A stretch of DNA of 64,000 nucleotides from Pseudobutyrivibrio ruminis CF1b (GCF_000424005.1 NZ_AUJB01000011.1:124001-188000); one strand, 5' to 3'; positions 40,901 to 51,464 are shown, numbered from the stretch's first letter. The notes: generated by a model not told the origin, from the letters alone. A program made the numbers and translations.

Positions 40901-42448
40901 ATGCAGGTATTTCATGGAACAATTTTAACTTGTGATGAAAACAATACCGTTGCAAATTATTTAGTCGAGCGTGAGGGCCGTATAGCCTACATTGGAACTA
41001 AGCTCCCTACACAGTATGAGGTGGTTCCACCTATCGAGCTTGGAAACAATGTTTTGATTCCAGCTTTCGTTGATACTCACATGCATTATTCAGGATTTTC
41101 TGTTTTGCATAAGATGTTTCCTATCAATGATACGGATTCCAACGCTAAGATTTTGGAGCAGCTTAAGGAATACGCTTCTCGTACCAGAGAAAATATAATT
41201 GTTGGCTTTGGCGCCACAGAGTTTTCTGTATCTGAAGGACACCTTATCCTTAAGGAACAGATGGATATGGCATGCCCTGAAAAGCCTGCTTTTATTATCA
41301 AGCATGATGCTCATTCTGGTGTGGCAAACAGCTTATTCTTAGATGCTATCAAGTCAAAAGTTTCTAACCTTAGAGGTTATAATGCAGATACAGGCGAGCT
41401 GAAGCAGGAAGCGTTTTTAGCAGCTTGCGAATTCATTACTCACGGAATGTCCACCAAAAAGGTTATCGATTCCATGGTGGAGACATCAGATTTCCTTGCC
41501 AGCAAGGGTATCGGTCTGATTTGTTCAGCCAGCGGAATGGGATTCATTCGTGATTATGATTTCGATATGGAGCGTTCTGTTGCCAAGGGACTTGATAACG
41601 GAATGCAGGTAAGGGTTGCATATCAGTGCTCAAACGTTGATAAGATTGCCAAGAAGGATATGACAAGAGTCGTGTTTGGAAATCTTGACGGTACTTTTGC
41701 CAATAAGGATGCTGCGTTAAACGATAACTACGAAACAATAAATAATAAGGGTGTTTCATATTTCAGCGATGCTGAGGTTCAGAATTTCTGTATCAATGCC
41801 AACAGAGCAGGCTACCAGATAGCTTTGCATGCGGTTGGTGATGCTGCATTTGAACAGGCTGTAAATGCTATTTCAATGGCACTGGAGGATTATCCTCGCT
41901 ACGACCACAGACACATTATTCTGCATGGTTCCCTGCCTACAGAAAAGGCATTGAAGATTTGTGCCAAGTACAACATCATGATTTCGGTAAAGCCATCATT
42001 GCTTTCTCATATCGATGGTGTTAAGGAATTCGTTGAAGGAATACTTTCTGAGGATAGAGCTAAGGGAATTAATCCTCTGAAAACTATTACTGATATGGGC
42101 ATTAAAGTGTGCTTCAATTCAGATGCACCAGCCTCAGATCCAAATCCTATTATGTGGATTCACGATGCATGTAATAATGCTAACCCAGAAGAGTCAGTTT
42201 CTATTTATGATGCGCTTAAAATGGCTACTATCAATGGCGCCATTTCCTGCTTCGATGAAAAGGAACGCGGCACTCTTGAAATGGGTAAGAGCTGTGATTT
42301 GGCAGTTCTCGACAAGAATCCATATGAGATTCCAGTGGATGAGCTAAAGACAATCAATGTCTCAGAGCTTTATCTTAAAGGAAAACCTTATAAACGTTCT
42401 CGGACCGGCTCAATGGCCACAATGCTTCGAGGAATGTTTCCACAATAG
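40901..42448 (+). CDS. Amidohydrolase family protein (YtcJ-like)
   Basis: 515 residues. The metal-dependent hydrolase fold is indicated by the first site FVDTHMHYSG, Lys/His residues in FIIKHDAHSG, later HAVGDAA and IILHGSL, and the C-terminal Asp in CFNSDAPASDPNPI. The flanking beta-sandwich contains VLIPAFVD and GKSCDLAVLDKNPYEIP. Length and motif order match the amidohydrolase_3/YtcJ group acting on N-substituted amino acids or related amides. The substrate is unknown. GGAGGGGAC precedes the ATG; a terminator follows. Confidence 0.85.
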   Translation: MQVFHGTILTCDENNTVANYLVEREGRIAYIGTKLPTQYEVVPPIELGNNVLIPAFVDTHMHYSGFSVLHKMFPINDTDSNAKILEQLKEYASRTRENIIVGFGATEFSVSEGHLILKEQMDMACPEKPAFIIKHDAHSGVANSLFLDAIKSKVSNLRGYNADTGELKQEAFLAACEFITHGMSTKKVIDSMVETSDFLASKGIGLICSASGMGFIRDYDFDMERSVAKGLDNGMQVRVAYQCSNVDKIAKKDMTRVVFGNLDGTFANKDAALNDNYETINNKGVSYFSDAEVQNFCINANRAGYQIALHAVGDAAFEQAVNAISMALEDYPRYDHRHIILHGSLPTEKALKICAKYNIMISVKPSLLSHIDGVKEFVEGILSEDRAKGINPLKTITDMGIKVCFNSDAPASDPNPIMWIHDACNNANPEESVSIYDALKMATINGAISCFDEKERGTLEMGKSCDLAVLDKNPYEIPVDELKTINVSELYLKGKPYKRSRTGSMATMLRGMFPQ

Positions 42449-42456
42449 CTATTTTT

Positions 42457-42487
42457 CCCTCCCTGAAAAGGGAGGGGTTTATTTTTT
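42457..42487 (+). terminator. Intrinsic terminator before addB
   Basis: CCCTCCC - TGAAAA - GGGAGGG then GTTTATTTTTT. Confidence 0.88.
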
Positions 42488-42498
42488 AGGAGTTTTTT

Positions 42499-45400
42499 AT
42501 GTCGCTTAGTCTAATTGTAGGTAGTTCAGGAAGTGGAAAGTCTACCAATATTTACAGTCGAATAATTAAAGAATCCATGGAAAATATGGATAATAATTAT
42601 CTTGTAATCGTTCCGGAGCAGTACACTATGTCCACCCAGCGTCTGCTGGTATCCATGCATCCAAACAAATGCATTATGAATATCGACGTGCTTTCCTTCA
42701 ATCGTCTGGCCTACAGAGTGTTTGAGGAATTGGGAACGGCTGTACAGTCCGTTTTGGATGATACAGGAAAATCCCTTGTGATTCGAAAGCTGGTAAATAG
42801 CAAGCTGGATGATATTAAAGCCCTTAGGAATAACATCACCAGGGTTAGCTATATCACTCAGATTAAGTCACTGATTTCTGAGATGACCCAGTACAACATC
42901 ACACCGGAAAGACTTCAGGATATGATGAATTCTCCAGTAATGTCTGAGAGTTTTAGAAGAAAGGCTTCAGATTTACTGGTAATTTACCAGGCCTTTTTAG
43001 ATTTCATTGAGGGTAAATATGTCACCACAGAATCTATTTTATCCACTTTAAATGAAATGCTGGACAGCTCTGAGATTGTTACAGGTTCCACTGTAGTTTT
43101 GGATGGATTTACCGGATTTACACCTATCCAGTACCAGCTTGTGGAGCACATGCTTCAGATTTGCGACGAGGTAGCAGTTACAATCACAGCAGATGAAAAT
43201 ACTGCTTTGTTTGAAATGAAATCAGAGGATGATGTTTTTGCCATGTCCTCAGAATTTGCTGTAAAGATGAATCAGATTGCAAAAAGAATCGGCAAGGAGA
43301 TTAACGAGCCGGTATATATATCTGATGAAAATGGATGGCTTTCAGATAACCCCGCACTTCAGTTTTTAGAGAGAAATATCTTTAGAAATGATGTGAAATT
43401 TGAGGGAGAAGAAGCACAAAAATCGATTAAGATCACCAGTCTTAGAAGTCCAAGAGATGAGCTTAAATATGTAGCTATCACTATAAATAAACTTGTGCGA
43501 AATGGAATGCGATACAAGGATATTGCCGTGGTGGCACCTAACATGGAAAACTACAGATATCTTTTGCCAGGGATTTGGTCAGATTACCAGATACCTTACT
43601 TTATTGATGCCAAAACCGAGATTTTATTCCATCCAATGGCAGAGGCAATAGATTCTTTATTTGATGTTTTTGATAATGATTTTAGAAAAGAGGACGTGTT
43701 TAGATTTTTACGAACAGATTTAACAGTCCTTACTAATGATGAGATAGATTTTCTGGAAAACTATGTTTTGGCCACAGGCATTCGTGGAAAAAAGAAATAT
43801 TTCCACCCATTTGCCATTCGTTCAAATCAGTTTAAAGAAGATGAAGATTTAATTCGTGTAAACGAAATAAGAAGTAAATTTATCCAGCCATTTATTGATT
43901 TCGATAATGCCATAGAAAAAACTGACACTGTTAGAAATATAGCCACAGCCCTTTACAGATTCCTTCTGTATTTTGATGTGGAAAACAGAATTAATGAGAG
44001 AGGAAATCTTTATCAGGAAAACAATAACGCTGTGAAGGCGAAGGAGTATAGCCAGATTTACCCTATCATTATGGATATCCTGGATAAGATGGTAAACATC
44101 TTAGACCAGGAGAAGATGAAGCTTGATGAGTTCCACGACATCTATGAAGCGGGCCTTTCTGCTGCATCCATAGGTGTTATTCCACCTGCAAATGACAGTG
44201 TTATTTTGGGTGATATTGAACGTACCAGACTTTCAAATATCAAGGTTCTTTTCTGCCTTGGAGCATCTGATGATGCTATTCCTAAGAAGGTGGAAAATGG
44301 AGGTATTCTTTCTCAGCTTGAACGAGAGCAGCTTTTGGACCAGGGATTTGAACTGGCACCATCTGACAGACAAAAATCATTTAGACAACGATTTTATTTG
44401 TACCTGATGCTCACCAAGCCAAATCAGCAGCTGTACATTACCATGCCTCGAGTAGATGTGGATGGAAAATCAGTAAATCCATCATATCTGGTGGAGGTTA
44501 TTACAAAGATGTTCCCTCAGGTTTCTCTTACAGAAATCGAGGACTTCAATGTTTCAGACAGACTTTTATCAAAGAAGAGCGCTGTAAATTACCTTATCGA
44601 ACTAATAAATAAGGCAGCCTCAGAAGGTATAGAGGCTATGACAGAAGAGGAACAGAAAATCTTCAAGGGCCTTATAGAGTGGACAAAGTCAGAGGATGAG
44701 AAGACCCTGGGTACCATCCTTTCAGGAGCATTCTATCAGCATCAGCCTGAGTCAGTGGAAAAGGATATCATGCTTGCTGTTAATGAGGCTTTTAACGCAG
44801 ACGAGACTGTTTCAGGTTCAGTGTCCCGTTTCGAGCTTTATAATGAATGTGCTTATAAATATTTCCTTACATATATTCTAAAGCTTCAGGAAAGGGAGAA
44901 ATTCGAGCTGTCCAGCATGGATATGGGTAACTTTTATCATGCTGCCATCGAGCACTATTCTGAAAATCTGAAGAATGATGGAAAGAAGTGGAAGGATGTT
45001 TCAGAGGAAGAGCGAGAGGTTTATTTGAATACTGCCTTCAACCAGACATTCGAATCAATGGCAAAGGTTTCCACCCTTGAGGATTCCACTCAGAAATACA
45101 TTGTAGAGGCCATGAGAGACACATTGCGTCACACAGTAGAGGTCATTACTACTCAGGTGTCCAGAGGCGAATTTGAGCCTGCATTTTTCGAGGAATCGAT
45201 AGCAGCAGAGATTCGCGACAAGGACAGTGATGAACTAGTGGCTAATTTAAAAGGTAAGGTAGACAGAATCGATTTGACAGATTCTGATGATATGGCAGTT
45301 CGAATCATAGATTATAAGTCCAGTGGTCATAAGCTGGATTTGGAGGAATGCTACTATGGACTTTCCATGCAGCTGCCTATTTATATGGGAGTTGTTTTGG

Positions 45401-45939
45401 ATAAGCTTAAGGAAAAATATCCCAACGCATCCATGCATCCATCAGCCATGCTTTATTATGAGATGGCAAATAAATATGTGCCGCGCACAGGAACACTCTC
45501 TGGCACAAAAGAGGAGCGATTAAAGTTAAGCCGAATGGAAGGCTTGTTATCTTCAGAAGAGAGCGATTTGTTTGCCAACGATTCCTCAGTTGGTACAGAG
45601 GATGGACAGACATCAAAGTCATCTATCGTTCCTTATGGTGTGAAAAAGGATGGTAATATCGATGCCTACACAAACGCCGTCAGCTTAGAGGGAATTAATA
45701 CTGTTTTGGAATACGCAAAGTATTCTGCAGCGGAAACAGCTAAGCACATTATTGAGGGAGATTTTGATTGCTCTCCAGCCAAGCTTGGTGACATAGATGC
45801 CTGCAGATTCTGCAGCTTTAACAGCGTTTGTCACTTCAATGAAAATGAAGAGGGCTATCAGGCTCGTAAGCTTCAGAAGCTTGGCAAAAAAGAAGAAGTA
45901 ATCGAACTTATGAAAGAATCAATGGATTCAAAGGAGTAA
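42499..45939 (+). CDS. addB: ATP-dependent helicase/deoxyribonuclease subunit B
   Basis: 1146 residues. The N-terminal Walker A is IVGSSGSGKST, with VIVPEQYTMSTQR next. The C-terminal nuclease domain has YNECAYKYFL (first Cys of the iron-sulfur staple), the VDRIDL...RIIDYKSSGH catalytic D-E-K core and CRFCSFNSVC, completing the [4Fe-4S] set. With AddA it processes double-strand breaks for RecA loading. TTTAGGAG precedes the ATG. The addA start lies six bases after its stop. Confidence 0.96.
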   Translation: MSLSLIVGSSGSGKSTNIYSRIIKESMENMDNNYLVIVPEQYTMSTQRLLVSMHPNKCIMNIDVLSFNRLAYRVFEELGTAVQSVLDDTGKSLVIRKLVNSKLDDIKALRNNITRVSYITQIKSLISEMTQYNITPERLQDMMNSPVMSESFRRKASDLLVIYQAFLDFIEGKYVTTESILSTLNEMLDSSEIVTGSTVVLDGFTGFTPIQYQLVEHMLQICDEVAVTITADENTALFEMKSEDDVFAMSSEFAVKMNQIAKRIGKEINEPVYISDENGWLSDNPALQFLERNIFRNDVKFEGEEAQKSIKITSLRSPRDELKYVAITINKLVRNGMRYKDIAVVAPNMENYRYLLPGIWSDYQIPYFIDAKTEILFHPMAEAIDSLFDVFDNDFRKEDVFRFLRTDLTVLTNDEIDFLENYVLATGIRGKKKYFHPFAIRSNQFKEDEDLIRVNEIRSKFIQPFIDFDNAIEKTDTVRNIATALYRFLLYFDVENRINERGNLYQENNNAVKAKEYSQIYPIIMDILDKMVNILDQEKMKLDEFHDIYEAGLSAASIGVIPPANDSVILGDIERTRLSNIKVLFCLGASDDAIPKKVENGGILSQLEREQLLDQGFELAPSDRQKSFRQRFYLYLMLTKPNQQLYITMPRVDVDGKSVNPSYLVEVITKMFPQVSLTEIEDFNVSDRLLSKKSAVNYLIELINKAASEGIEAMTEEEQKIFKGLIEWTKSEDEKTLGTILSGAFYQHQPESVEKDIMLAVNEAFNADETVSGSVSRFELYNECAYKYFLTYILKLQEREKFELSSMDMGNFYHAAIEHYSENLKNDGKKWKDVSEEEREVYLNTAFNQTFESMAKVSTLEDSTQKYIVEAMRDTLRHTVEVITTQVSRGEFEPAFFEESIAAEIRDKDSDELVANLKGKVDRIDLTDSDDMAVRIIDYKSSGHKLDLEECYYGLSMQLPIYMGVVLDKLKEKYPNASMHPSAMLYYEMANKYVPRTGTLSGTKEERLKLSRMEGLLSSEESDLFANDSSVGTEDGQTSKSSIVPYGVKKDGNIDAYTNAVSLEGINTVLEYAKYSAAETAKHIIEGDFDCSPAKLGDIDACRFCSFNSVCHFNENEEGYQARKLQKLGKKEEVIELMKESMDSKE

Positions 45940-45945
45940 ATAAAC

Positions 45946-48900
45946 GTGGGTCTTACTAAAGAACAGGAAAAGGTAAGGGATACCAGAAATAAAAATATGT
46001 TGGTCAGTGCTGCTGCAGGTAGTGGTAAAACTTTCGTACTTGTGCAGCGTATAATATCTGAAATTCTTGATGAGAAAAATCCTATCGATGTAGACAGAAT
46101 TTTGGTTGTTACTTTCACCAATGCTGCCGCAGCGGAGATGAAGGACAGAATTCGTCAGGCCATCGATAAGGCTGTTTCAGAAAAGGGTAGCGACAAGCGC
46201 ATCAAGGCTCAGGCTACTTTGATTCACAGCGCCCATATCAGGACCATCGACAGTTTTTGTAGCTGGATTGTAAAGAATTATTTCTATGAAATCGACCAGG
46301 AACCATCCTTTAGAATTGGCACAACGGGTGAGCTAAAAATGCTTGCAGATCAGGTCTTTGATGAGCTTCTTAGCAAGTATCTTGAAGATGCTGATGAGGA
46401 GTTTAGACTTCTTGCAGATGCATATATTTCAGGTCGCAAAACTGACACTTTAAAGAAGATGGTTTTTGATCTTCATGCAAAGGCACAAAGCTATCCATGG
46501 CCACATGAATGGTATCAGGATGCACTTCGTATATACGATATTGCATCAGAGGAAGAGCTGGAAGAAAGTGAATTTATACAGTGTATTATCAGGACAACAG
46601 ACCTTGTTTTATCGGATCTTTTAAAGCGTCTTGAGCCATTGATGAAGCTTTATAATGGCGATTATTCTTCTAAAGATGGAACCATCATTTCTGAGGAATA
46701 TTCATATATTCAGGCTATTTTAAATGCAAAAACATATCGGGAAAAAGTCGGATTATATGCAGGTTTTTCTCCAGTAACCTGGAATGCAAGAAAGACTCCA
46801 CTTAATCCAGACGAGATAGACCGCATCAGAGAAATAAGGGATTTATATAAGGGTGTCATTAGCGAATACGCAAAGGATTTCTTTGCCATGAATCCCGATG
46901 AATTATTTGACTGTATTTCATTTGTGAAAAAACAGGCTACATCACTTATTAGATTTACCCAGGACTACACTGACACACTCCTTAAAATGAAGGAGAAAAA
47001 GAATATATATGACTTCAATGACATTGAACATATGGCATTGGAGATTTTGAGAAATAAGGATTCAAAAGAGCACGAGATTCGTCCTGTGGCAGTGGAGCTT
47101 GCCAACCATTTTAAAGAGGTAATGGTAGATGAGTATCAGGATTCAAATGAGCTTCAGGAGCAGATTCTTACAGCTATTACCTCTGGAAATAATTACTTTA
47201 CAGTAGGTGATGTAAAGCAGTCCATCTATGCTTTCAGACAGGCCAGCCCGAAGCTGTTTATTGAGAAGCTTTATTCTTACCCTATGGATGATGAAAATGC
47301 TGATTCAGTTCGAATTGATTTAGATTACAATTTCCGAAGCCGTGGAGAGGTACTGAATTTTTGCAATCAGATTTTTGCACCACTTATGCAGGCAGATATG
47401 GGTGGCGTAATTTACGATGAGAGAGCTGCTCTTAAGGTTGGAGATGATAAATTCAAGGGCGACAGTAAAACATACGAATCTGAGATTATTGTTGCCGCTC
47501 AGGACAGTGAAGCAATGAGAGAACTTTCCATCGAAGATGCAGAGTCCTTGGAGGCACTGGTTGTTGCAAAGAGAATTAAAGAATTGAAAAGGGACAATTT
47601 CCAGGTCAGCTTCAAAAATGGAGATGAGAGAGAGCTTCGTCCTATGAAATATTCCGACATAGTTATTCTTATGTCGGCAGTAAAAGGTCACGCAGAAAAA
47701 TTTATAAGTGTCCTTAAAGAAAAAGGAATACCAGCCTATGTGGCTGAAGAGACGGGCTTTTTTGAGCGAGAGGAAATTGAGACAGTTTTATCTATGCTTA
47801 CCTGCATTGATAATCCATTTAATGACATTCCTCTTGCTGCCGTTTTACACTCGCCTATGTTTGGATTTTCCTCAAACAGACTGGCGCAGATTCGCTCTAC
47901 AGAGCCAAATGGTTTTTTATATAACTGCCTGATTTCTTATCAGGAAAAGAAACCTTCTGAGGACATTGAAAAGTTTCTTGATACATTAAATCGATTCAGA
48001 GATATTGCTATCGACACACCTATCCATGAGGTTATCGAAATGCTTTTAGAGGAGACAGGATATGGTCTTTATGTCCGCTCACTTCCTCTTGGAAAGATGG
48101 CTTATGCCAATTTGGAAAAGCTTGTGGATGAGGCAGTCAGCTTCGAAGGAACCAGTTTCAAGGGTCTCTCACGTTTTGTAGAATACATCGAGGGACTTCG
48201 TACATACGAAGAAGATTTAGGCCTTGCAAAGACAGTAGGAGAGAATGATGATGCAGTAAAAATCATGACCATCCACAAAAGTAAGGGATTGGAATTCCCT
48301 GTTGTTTTTGTAAGTGGATGTGGGCGTGGAATGGCGAATGAAGGTGGTAAATTTTGCTACGACGATAGCCTGGGTCTTGCCCTTAATTATCAAAATCCAC
48401 GTACCAGAATCAGCTGCACCACACCTTTCTATAGCATTGTGAAAACAAAGCTTAATGAAAGCGCCAAGGGCGAATTTTTCAGGAAGTATTATGTAGCTCT
48501 TACACGACCGGTTGATAAGCTGATTATCACAGCCACCATGAAACCTACCACGAAAAAATCGGTGGTGGAAATTATCGATGGATTTACTGCTACTGGTTCT
48601 GTGATTGATTATCTTACAAAGGAGAAGGCGCAGTCTGCAATCGAGTTGATGATTCGCGGATTAAATGCTTCAGGAGTTTCATACAATAAGACAGTTGTGG
48701 AATGTGGTCAGCTGTTTGTTGACGAAGTAGAGCGAGCTATTCTTCGCGAGGATGCAAAAAATGCTATTCAGCGCTTGGTGGATGACGCCCAGCTTTCATC
48801 TGATAATGAAATCGTAAATACGTTGTCATTTAAATATGACGCTATAGAGGACAGCAAATATAAGAGCAAGTATTCTGTTTCTGAAATCAAACATAGCGCC

Positions 48901-49563
48901 ATGGAATCTGTTTATGAACAGAATTTAGATGCAGCACCAGCCTTTATTCATCATGAAGAAGAAAGTTATATTCCAGCATTTATGAGAGCAGAAATAAATG
49001 AGGAGGCAGGGGATGATTCTGGTTCCAAAATTCCTGCAGGTGCTCTTTATGGAACAGCCATGCATCGCTTTATGGAATGCTTTGATTTTGCCAGAGCTGA
49101 CTATGAGAAGTCTTTTGACGAGCAGCTCAAATATATGAAAGATGTTCATATGCTTTCCGATGATGAGCAGAACAGAATCAATACATATAAGCTGAAAAAA
49201 TTCTTATCTGATGACATAGCAAAGCGTATGTCCCTTGCTGCTGAAAAAGGTCTTTTATTCAAAGAAAAACCTTTCGTTTTTGGAAGCAATGGAAGAGATT
49301 TATTTGACGATCAAACAGCATCAGATGAGCTGATTTTAGTACAGGGAATTATCGATGTTTTCTTCCAGGAAGATGATGGAATAGTTCTTCTGGATTATAA
49401 GACAGATAGAGTAGACGAGGATAATCAATTAGTGCTAAGATATGAAAAGCAGTTGCAGTTATACAAGTCTGCAATCGAAAAAGCTTACAACACCCCTGTG
49501 AAGGAAATGCTTCTATATTCCTTCGCATTAGAGAAAGGAGTTACGATATGTACGACAAATTAA
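45946..49563 (+). CDS. addA: ATP-dependent helicase/nuclease subunit A
   Basis: 1205 residues beginning with GTG, ten bases after AAAGGAG. UvrD-like helicase motifs: SAAAGSGKTFVL (Walker A), VTFTNAAAAEMKDRIR, VMVDEYQDSNELQE (DExx box), LDYNFRSRGEVL, KIMTIHKSKGLEFPVVF and YVALTRPVDKL. The C-terminal RecB-type nuclease site is VQGIIDVFFQEDDGIVLLDY then KTDR. With AddB it forms the AddAB break-repair complex. The last codons overlap the next gene. Confidence 0.96.
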   Translation: MGLTKEQEKVRDTRNKNMLVSAAAGSGKTFVLVQRIISEILDEKNPIDVDRILVVTFTNAAAAEMKDRIRQAIDKAVSEKGSDKRIKAQATLIHSAHIRTIDSFCSWIVKNYFYEIDQEPSFRIGTTGELKMLADQVFDELLSKYLEDADEEFRLLADAYISGRKTDTLKKMVFDLHAKAQSYPWPHEWYQDALRIYDIASEEELEESEFIQCIIRTTDLVLSDLLKRLEPLMKLYNGDYSSKDGTIISEEYSYIQAILNAKTYREKVGLYAGFSPVTWNARKTPLNPDEIDRIREIRDLYKGVISEYAKDFFAMNPDELFDCISFVKKQATSLIRFTQDYTDTLLKMKEKKNIYDFNDIEHMALEILRNKDSKEHEIRPVAVELANHFKEVMVDEYQDSNELQEQILTAITSGNNYFTVGDVKQSIYAFRQASPKLFIEKLYSYPMDDENADSVRIDLDYNFRSRGEVLNFCNQIFAPLMQADMGGVIYDERAALKVGDDKFKGDSKTYESEIIVAAQDSEAMRELSIEDAESLEALVVAKRIKELKRDNFQVSFKNGDERELRPMKYSDIVILMSAVKGHAEKFISVLKEKGIPAYVAEETGFFEREEIETVLSMLTCIDNPFNDIPLAAVLHSPMFGFSSNRLAQIRSTEPNGFLYNCLISYQEKKPSEDIEKFLDTLNRFRDIAIDTPIHEVIEMLLEETGYGLYVRSLPLGKMAYANLEKLVDEAVSFEGTSFKGLSRFVEYIEGLRTYEEDLGLAKTVGENDDAVKIMTIHKSKGLEFPVVFVSGCGRGMANEGGKFCYDDSLGLALNYQNPRTRISCTTPFYSIVKTKLNESAKGEFFRKYYVALTRPVDKLIITATMKPTTKKSVVEIIDGFTATGSVIDYLTKEKAQSAIELMIRGLNASGVSYNKTVVECGQLFVDEVERAILREDAKNAIQRLVDDAQLSSDNEIVNTLSFKYDAIEDSKYKSKYSVSEIKHSAMESVYEQNLDAAPAFIHHEEESYIPAFMRAEINEEAGDDSGSKIPAGALYGTAMHRFMECFDFARADYEKSFDEQLKYMKDVHMLSDDEQNRINTYKLKKFLSDDIAKRMSLAAEKGLLFKEKPFVFGSNGRDLFDDQTASDELILVQGIIDVFFQEDDGIVLLDYKTDRVDEDNQLVLRYEKQLQLYKSAIEKAYNTPVKEMLLYSFALEKGVTICTTN

Positions 49564-49802
49564 CAATCAAGGCTTTTCTTGACAACCAGCTTAAGCTCTT
49601 CCCAGAAAAGGTAGCTGAAGATGAGCAGGAGGCCGCAGAGTTTTTAGAGGACGTTTGTGCCACTGTATGTAAAAATAAAAAAGAAGTAATGGAATATCTT
49701 GAAGATGCAATGGATATCTCAGGAATGTCAGAAGATGAGATTCTTTCTTCTGAGGAAGTTTTTGCCATTGGCGACGGAAGATATCTTATTGTAGAGGGAT
49801 AG
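49548..49802 (+). CDS. Small acidic protein of unknown function (84 aa)
   Basis: The reading frame overlaps the 3' end of addA by 16 bases, with GAAAGGAG positioned for its ATG, so translation is coupled. Helical, acidic, with two Cys in EDVCATVCKNKKEVME. No recognised domain (MYDKLTIKAFLDNQLKLFPE at the start). Its constant place after addA suggests it is a genuine conserved protein rather than chance. Confidence 0.6.
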   Translation: MYDKLTIKAFLDNQLKLFPEKVAEDEQEAAEFLEDVCATVCKNKKEVMEYLEDAMDISGMSEDEILSSEEVFAIGDGRYLIVEG

Positions 49803-49804
49803 AA

Positions 49805-50791
49805 ATGAAGTTAGTAAAAAGAATCTGTGCAGCCTGTCTTGTGGCATCACTTTCATTGTCATTTTCTGCCTGCACATTTCAGGATAAGACAGTGTATTTT
49901 GACACCTCCAGTGGGAGAAATACAGTGTTCAAAATTGGTGACATGAAGTGCTCAAAAAAGGAAGCACTTTTATATCTTTTAAATGAGAAAAATATTTATG
50001 GTTCAGTTGATGGTGTGAATCTTTGGACAGAAGATTTTGATACTGACACAATGACAGGTTCAATTAAGGATTTAACCATTGAACATTTAACACGTGTTTA
50101 CGTATTAAATTTATATGCTCAGGAGAAGGAAATTACTCTCTCAGAAAAAGAAGAAAAAGCATGCGAAGATGCAGCTAAAGAATATTACTCTTCACTAAAT
50201 TCTGCAGAGCGTTCTTTCACTGGAGTGAGAAAAAAAGATGTAGCAAACGCATACAAAAAATATGCTCTTGCTACAAAGGTTTATAAGGAACTTATGAACT
50301 CAGTTGATGAGGAAGTTTCTGAAGACGAAGCACGAGTTATGGAAGCATTTGTTTTGTTTGTATCGGACGAAGCAAAAGCAAATGAAATCCAGGGTATGAT
50401 TGATTACGGATACACTTTTGAACGTCTTGCATCTACATATACAGAGCTTGATTCTTATCAGGTTACATTTGCAAGAGGAGAGTACTCAAAAGAAATTGAC
50501 GACGTAGTTTTCAACCTTGATACAGAGGAAGTTTCCACTGCAATTTCTGCTGACAATGGATATTATTTCTTCCAGTGCCTGGATAAATATAATGAGGAAT
50601 TATCAGAGGCAAATAAAGAGGTCATAATTGAGAAAAGACGTCAGCAGGTTTTGGAAGATATTGTGACAGATTTGGAAGAAAAAAACTTCTCAGATATGAA
50701 CACAGAACTTTGGAACAATATCGTATTTACGGATGATGTTTCTGAACTTACAAGTGCAAGTTTTTTTGAAACATTAAATGAGTATTTATAA
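49805..50791 (+). CDS. PrsA/SurA-like foldase lipoprotein
   Basis: 328 residues. The signal peptide ends in the lipobox LSFSAC (Cys ~23). The N-terminal helical chaperone region (~40-180) includes LTIEHLTRVYVLNLYAQEKE, and a parvulin-like region (~185-260) contains VMEAFVLFVSDEAKA and FERLASTYTELDSY. That domain lacks a clean catalytic parvulin signature, so isomerase activity is uncertain. It probably folds secreted proteins at the membrane face. Starts two bases after the preceding gene. Confidence 0.75.
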   Translation: MKLVKRICAACLVASLSLSFSACTFQDKTVYFDTSSGRNTVFKIGDMKCSKKEALLYLLNEKNIYGSVDGVNLWTEDFDTDTMTGSIKDLTIEHLTRVYVLNLYAQEKEITLSEKEEKACEDAAKEYYSSLNSAERSFTGVRKKDVANAYKKYALATKVYKELMNSVDEEVSEDEARVMEAFVLFVSDEAKANEIQGMIDYGYTFERLASTYTELDSYQVTFARGEYSKEIDDVVFNLDTEEVSTAISADNGYYFFQCLDKYNEELSEANKEVIIEKRRQQVLEDIVTDLEEKNFSDMNTELWNNIVFTDDVSELTSASFFETLNEYL

Positions 50792-50953
50792 ATTATAAGT
50801 GCACTTTGTATTAAATCCATTTTATAATTTGTTTTTTATTGTTAAATTGGTAGAAAATTTTCACAATAGACTAGCATTTAAAAGAAAGAATGACTATAAT
50901 ACTATTTAAATAAAAAACAAAAACTTTTATTGCTCAAATAGGAGGGTGAAAAA

Positions 50954-51394
50954 ATGGTAACAAATGCAAAGGTTACAGTTGATGATGTAAAGAAGTCTGC
51001 AGCATCTGCAGCTACAACTGTTAAGTCTGCAGTAGCTAGTGCATCTGAAGCTACAAAAAAAGGTGTAGCTGAAGTAAAGAAAGAAGTAGCAACAAAGAAG
51101 GCAGCAGCTGCTAAGAAAGCTCCTGCTAAGAAGACAGCTGCAAAGAAAACAACTGCTAAAAAGACTACAGCTAAGAAAGCTACAGCAAAGAAAAAAGCAG
51201 TTGCAACAACAGCAGTTGTTCAGTATCAGGATCGTGAGTTTACAGAGGCTGAGTGCTTAAAGAAAGCACAGGCTCAGTTCAAGAAGGATTACAAGGGTAA
51301 GACTCTTGAAGAGATCAGCATCTATATCAAGCCTGAAGAGCGTAGAATTTATTATGTAGCTAATAAGGACAGTGTGGGATCAGTAGAGCTTTAA
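50954..51394 (+). CDS. Histone H1-like Lys/Ala-rich protein with DUF6465-type C-terminus
   Basis: 146 residues. The first half is built of Ala/Lys repeats (KKAAAAKKAPAKKTAAKKTT and similar, ~45-80), very like histone H1 tails and bacterial H1-like DNA-binding proteins. The C-terminal ~60 residues (VVQYQDREFTEAECLKKAQA then YIKPEERRIYYVANKD) form a compact domain matching DUF6465. A nucleoid or RNA-binding function is likely. AGGAGGGTG precedes the ATG. A strong terminator follows, so it is a monocistronic unit. Confidence 0.8.
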   Translation: MVTNAKVTVDDVKKSAASAATTVKSAVASASEATKKGVAEVKKEVATKKAAAAKKAPAKKTAAKKTTAKKTTAKKATAKKKAVATTAVVQYQDREFTEAECLKKAQAQFKKDYKGKTLEEISIYIKPEERRIYYVANKDSVGSVEL

Positions 51395-51420
51395 GATTTT
51401 GTTTTATTATGACGTAGCGT

Positions 51421-51457
51421 AGAGCTGTATCGTATATACGATACAGCTCTTTTTTTA
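51421..51457. terminator. Intrinsic terminator, perfect 30-bp palindrome
   Basis: AGAGCTGTATCG - TATATA - CGATACAGCTCT then TTTTTTT. Every base pairs, including the loop region when cruciform. Confidence 0.92.
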
Positions 51458-51464
51458 CTCATTA

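Noticed and set aside
50954-51190. Low-complexity Ala/Lys region as an assembly artefact or DNA tandem repeat
   Set aside because: The codons vary between repeats, the frame is maintained into a conserved C-terminal domain, and the gene has its own SD and terminator.
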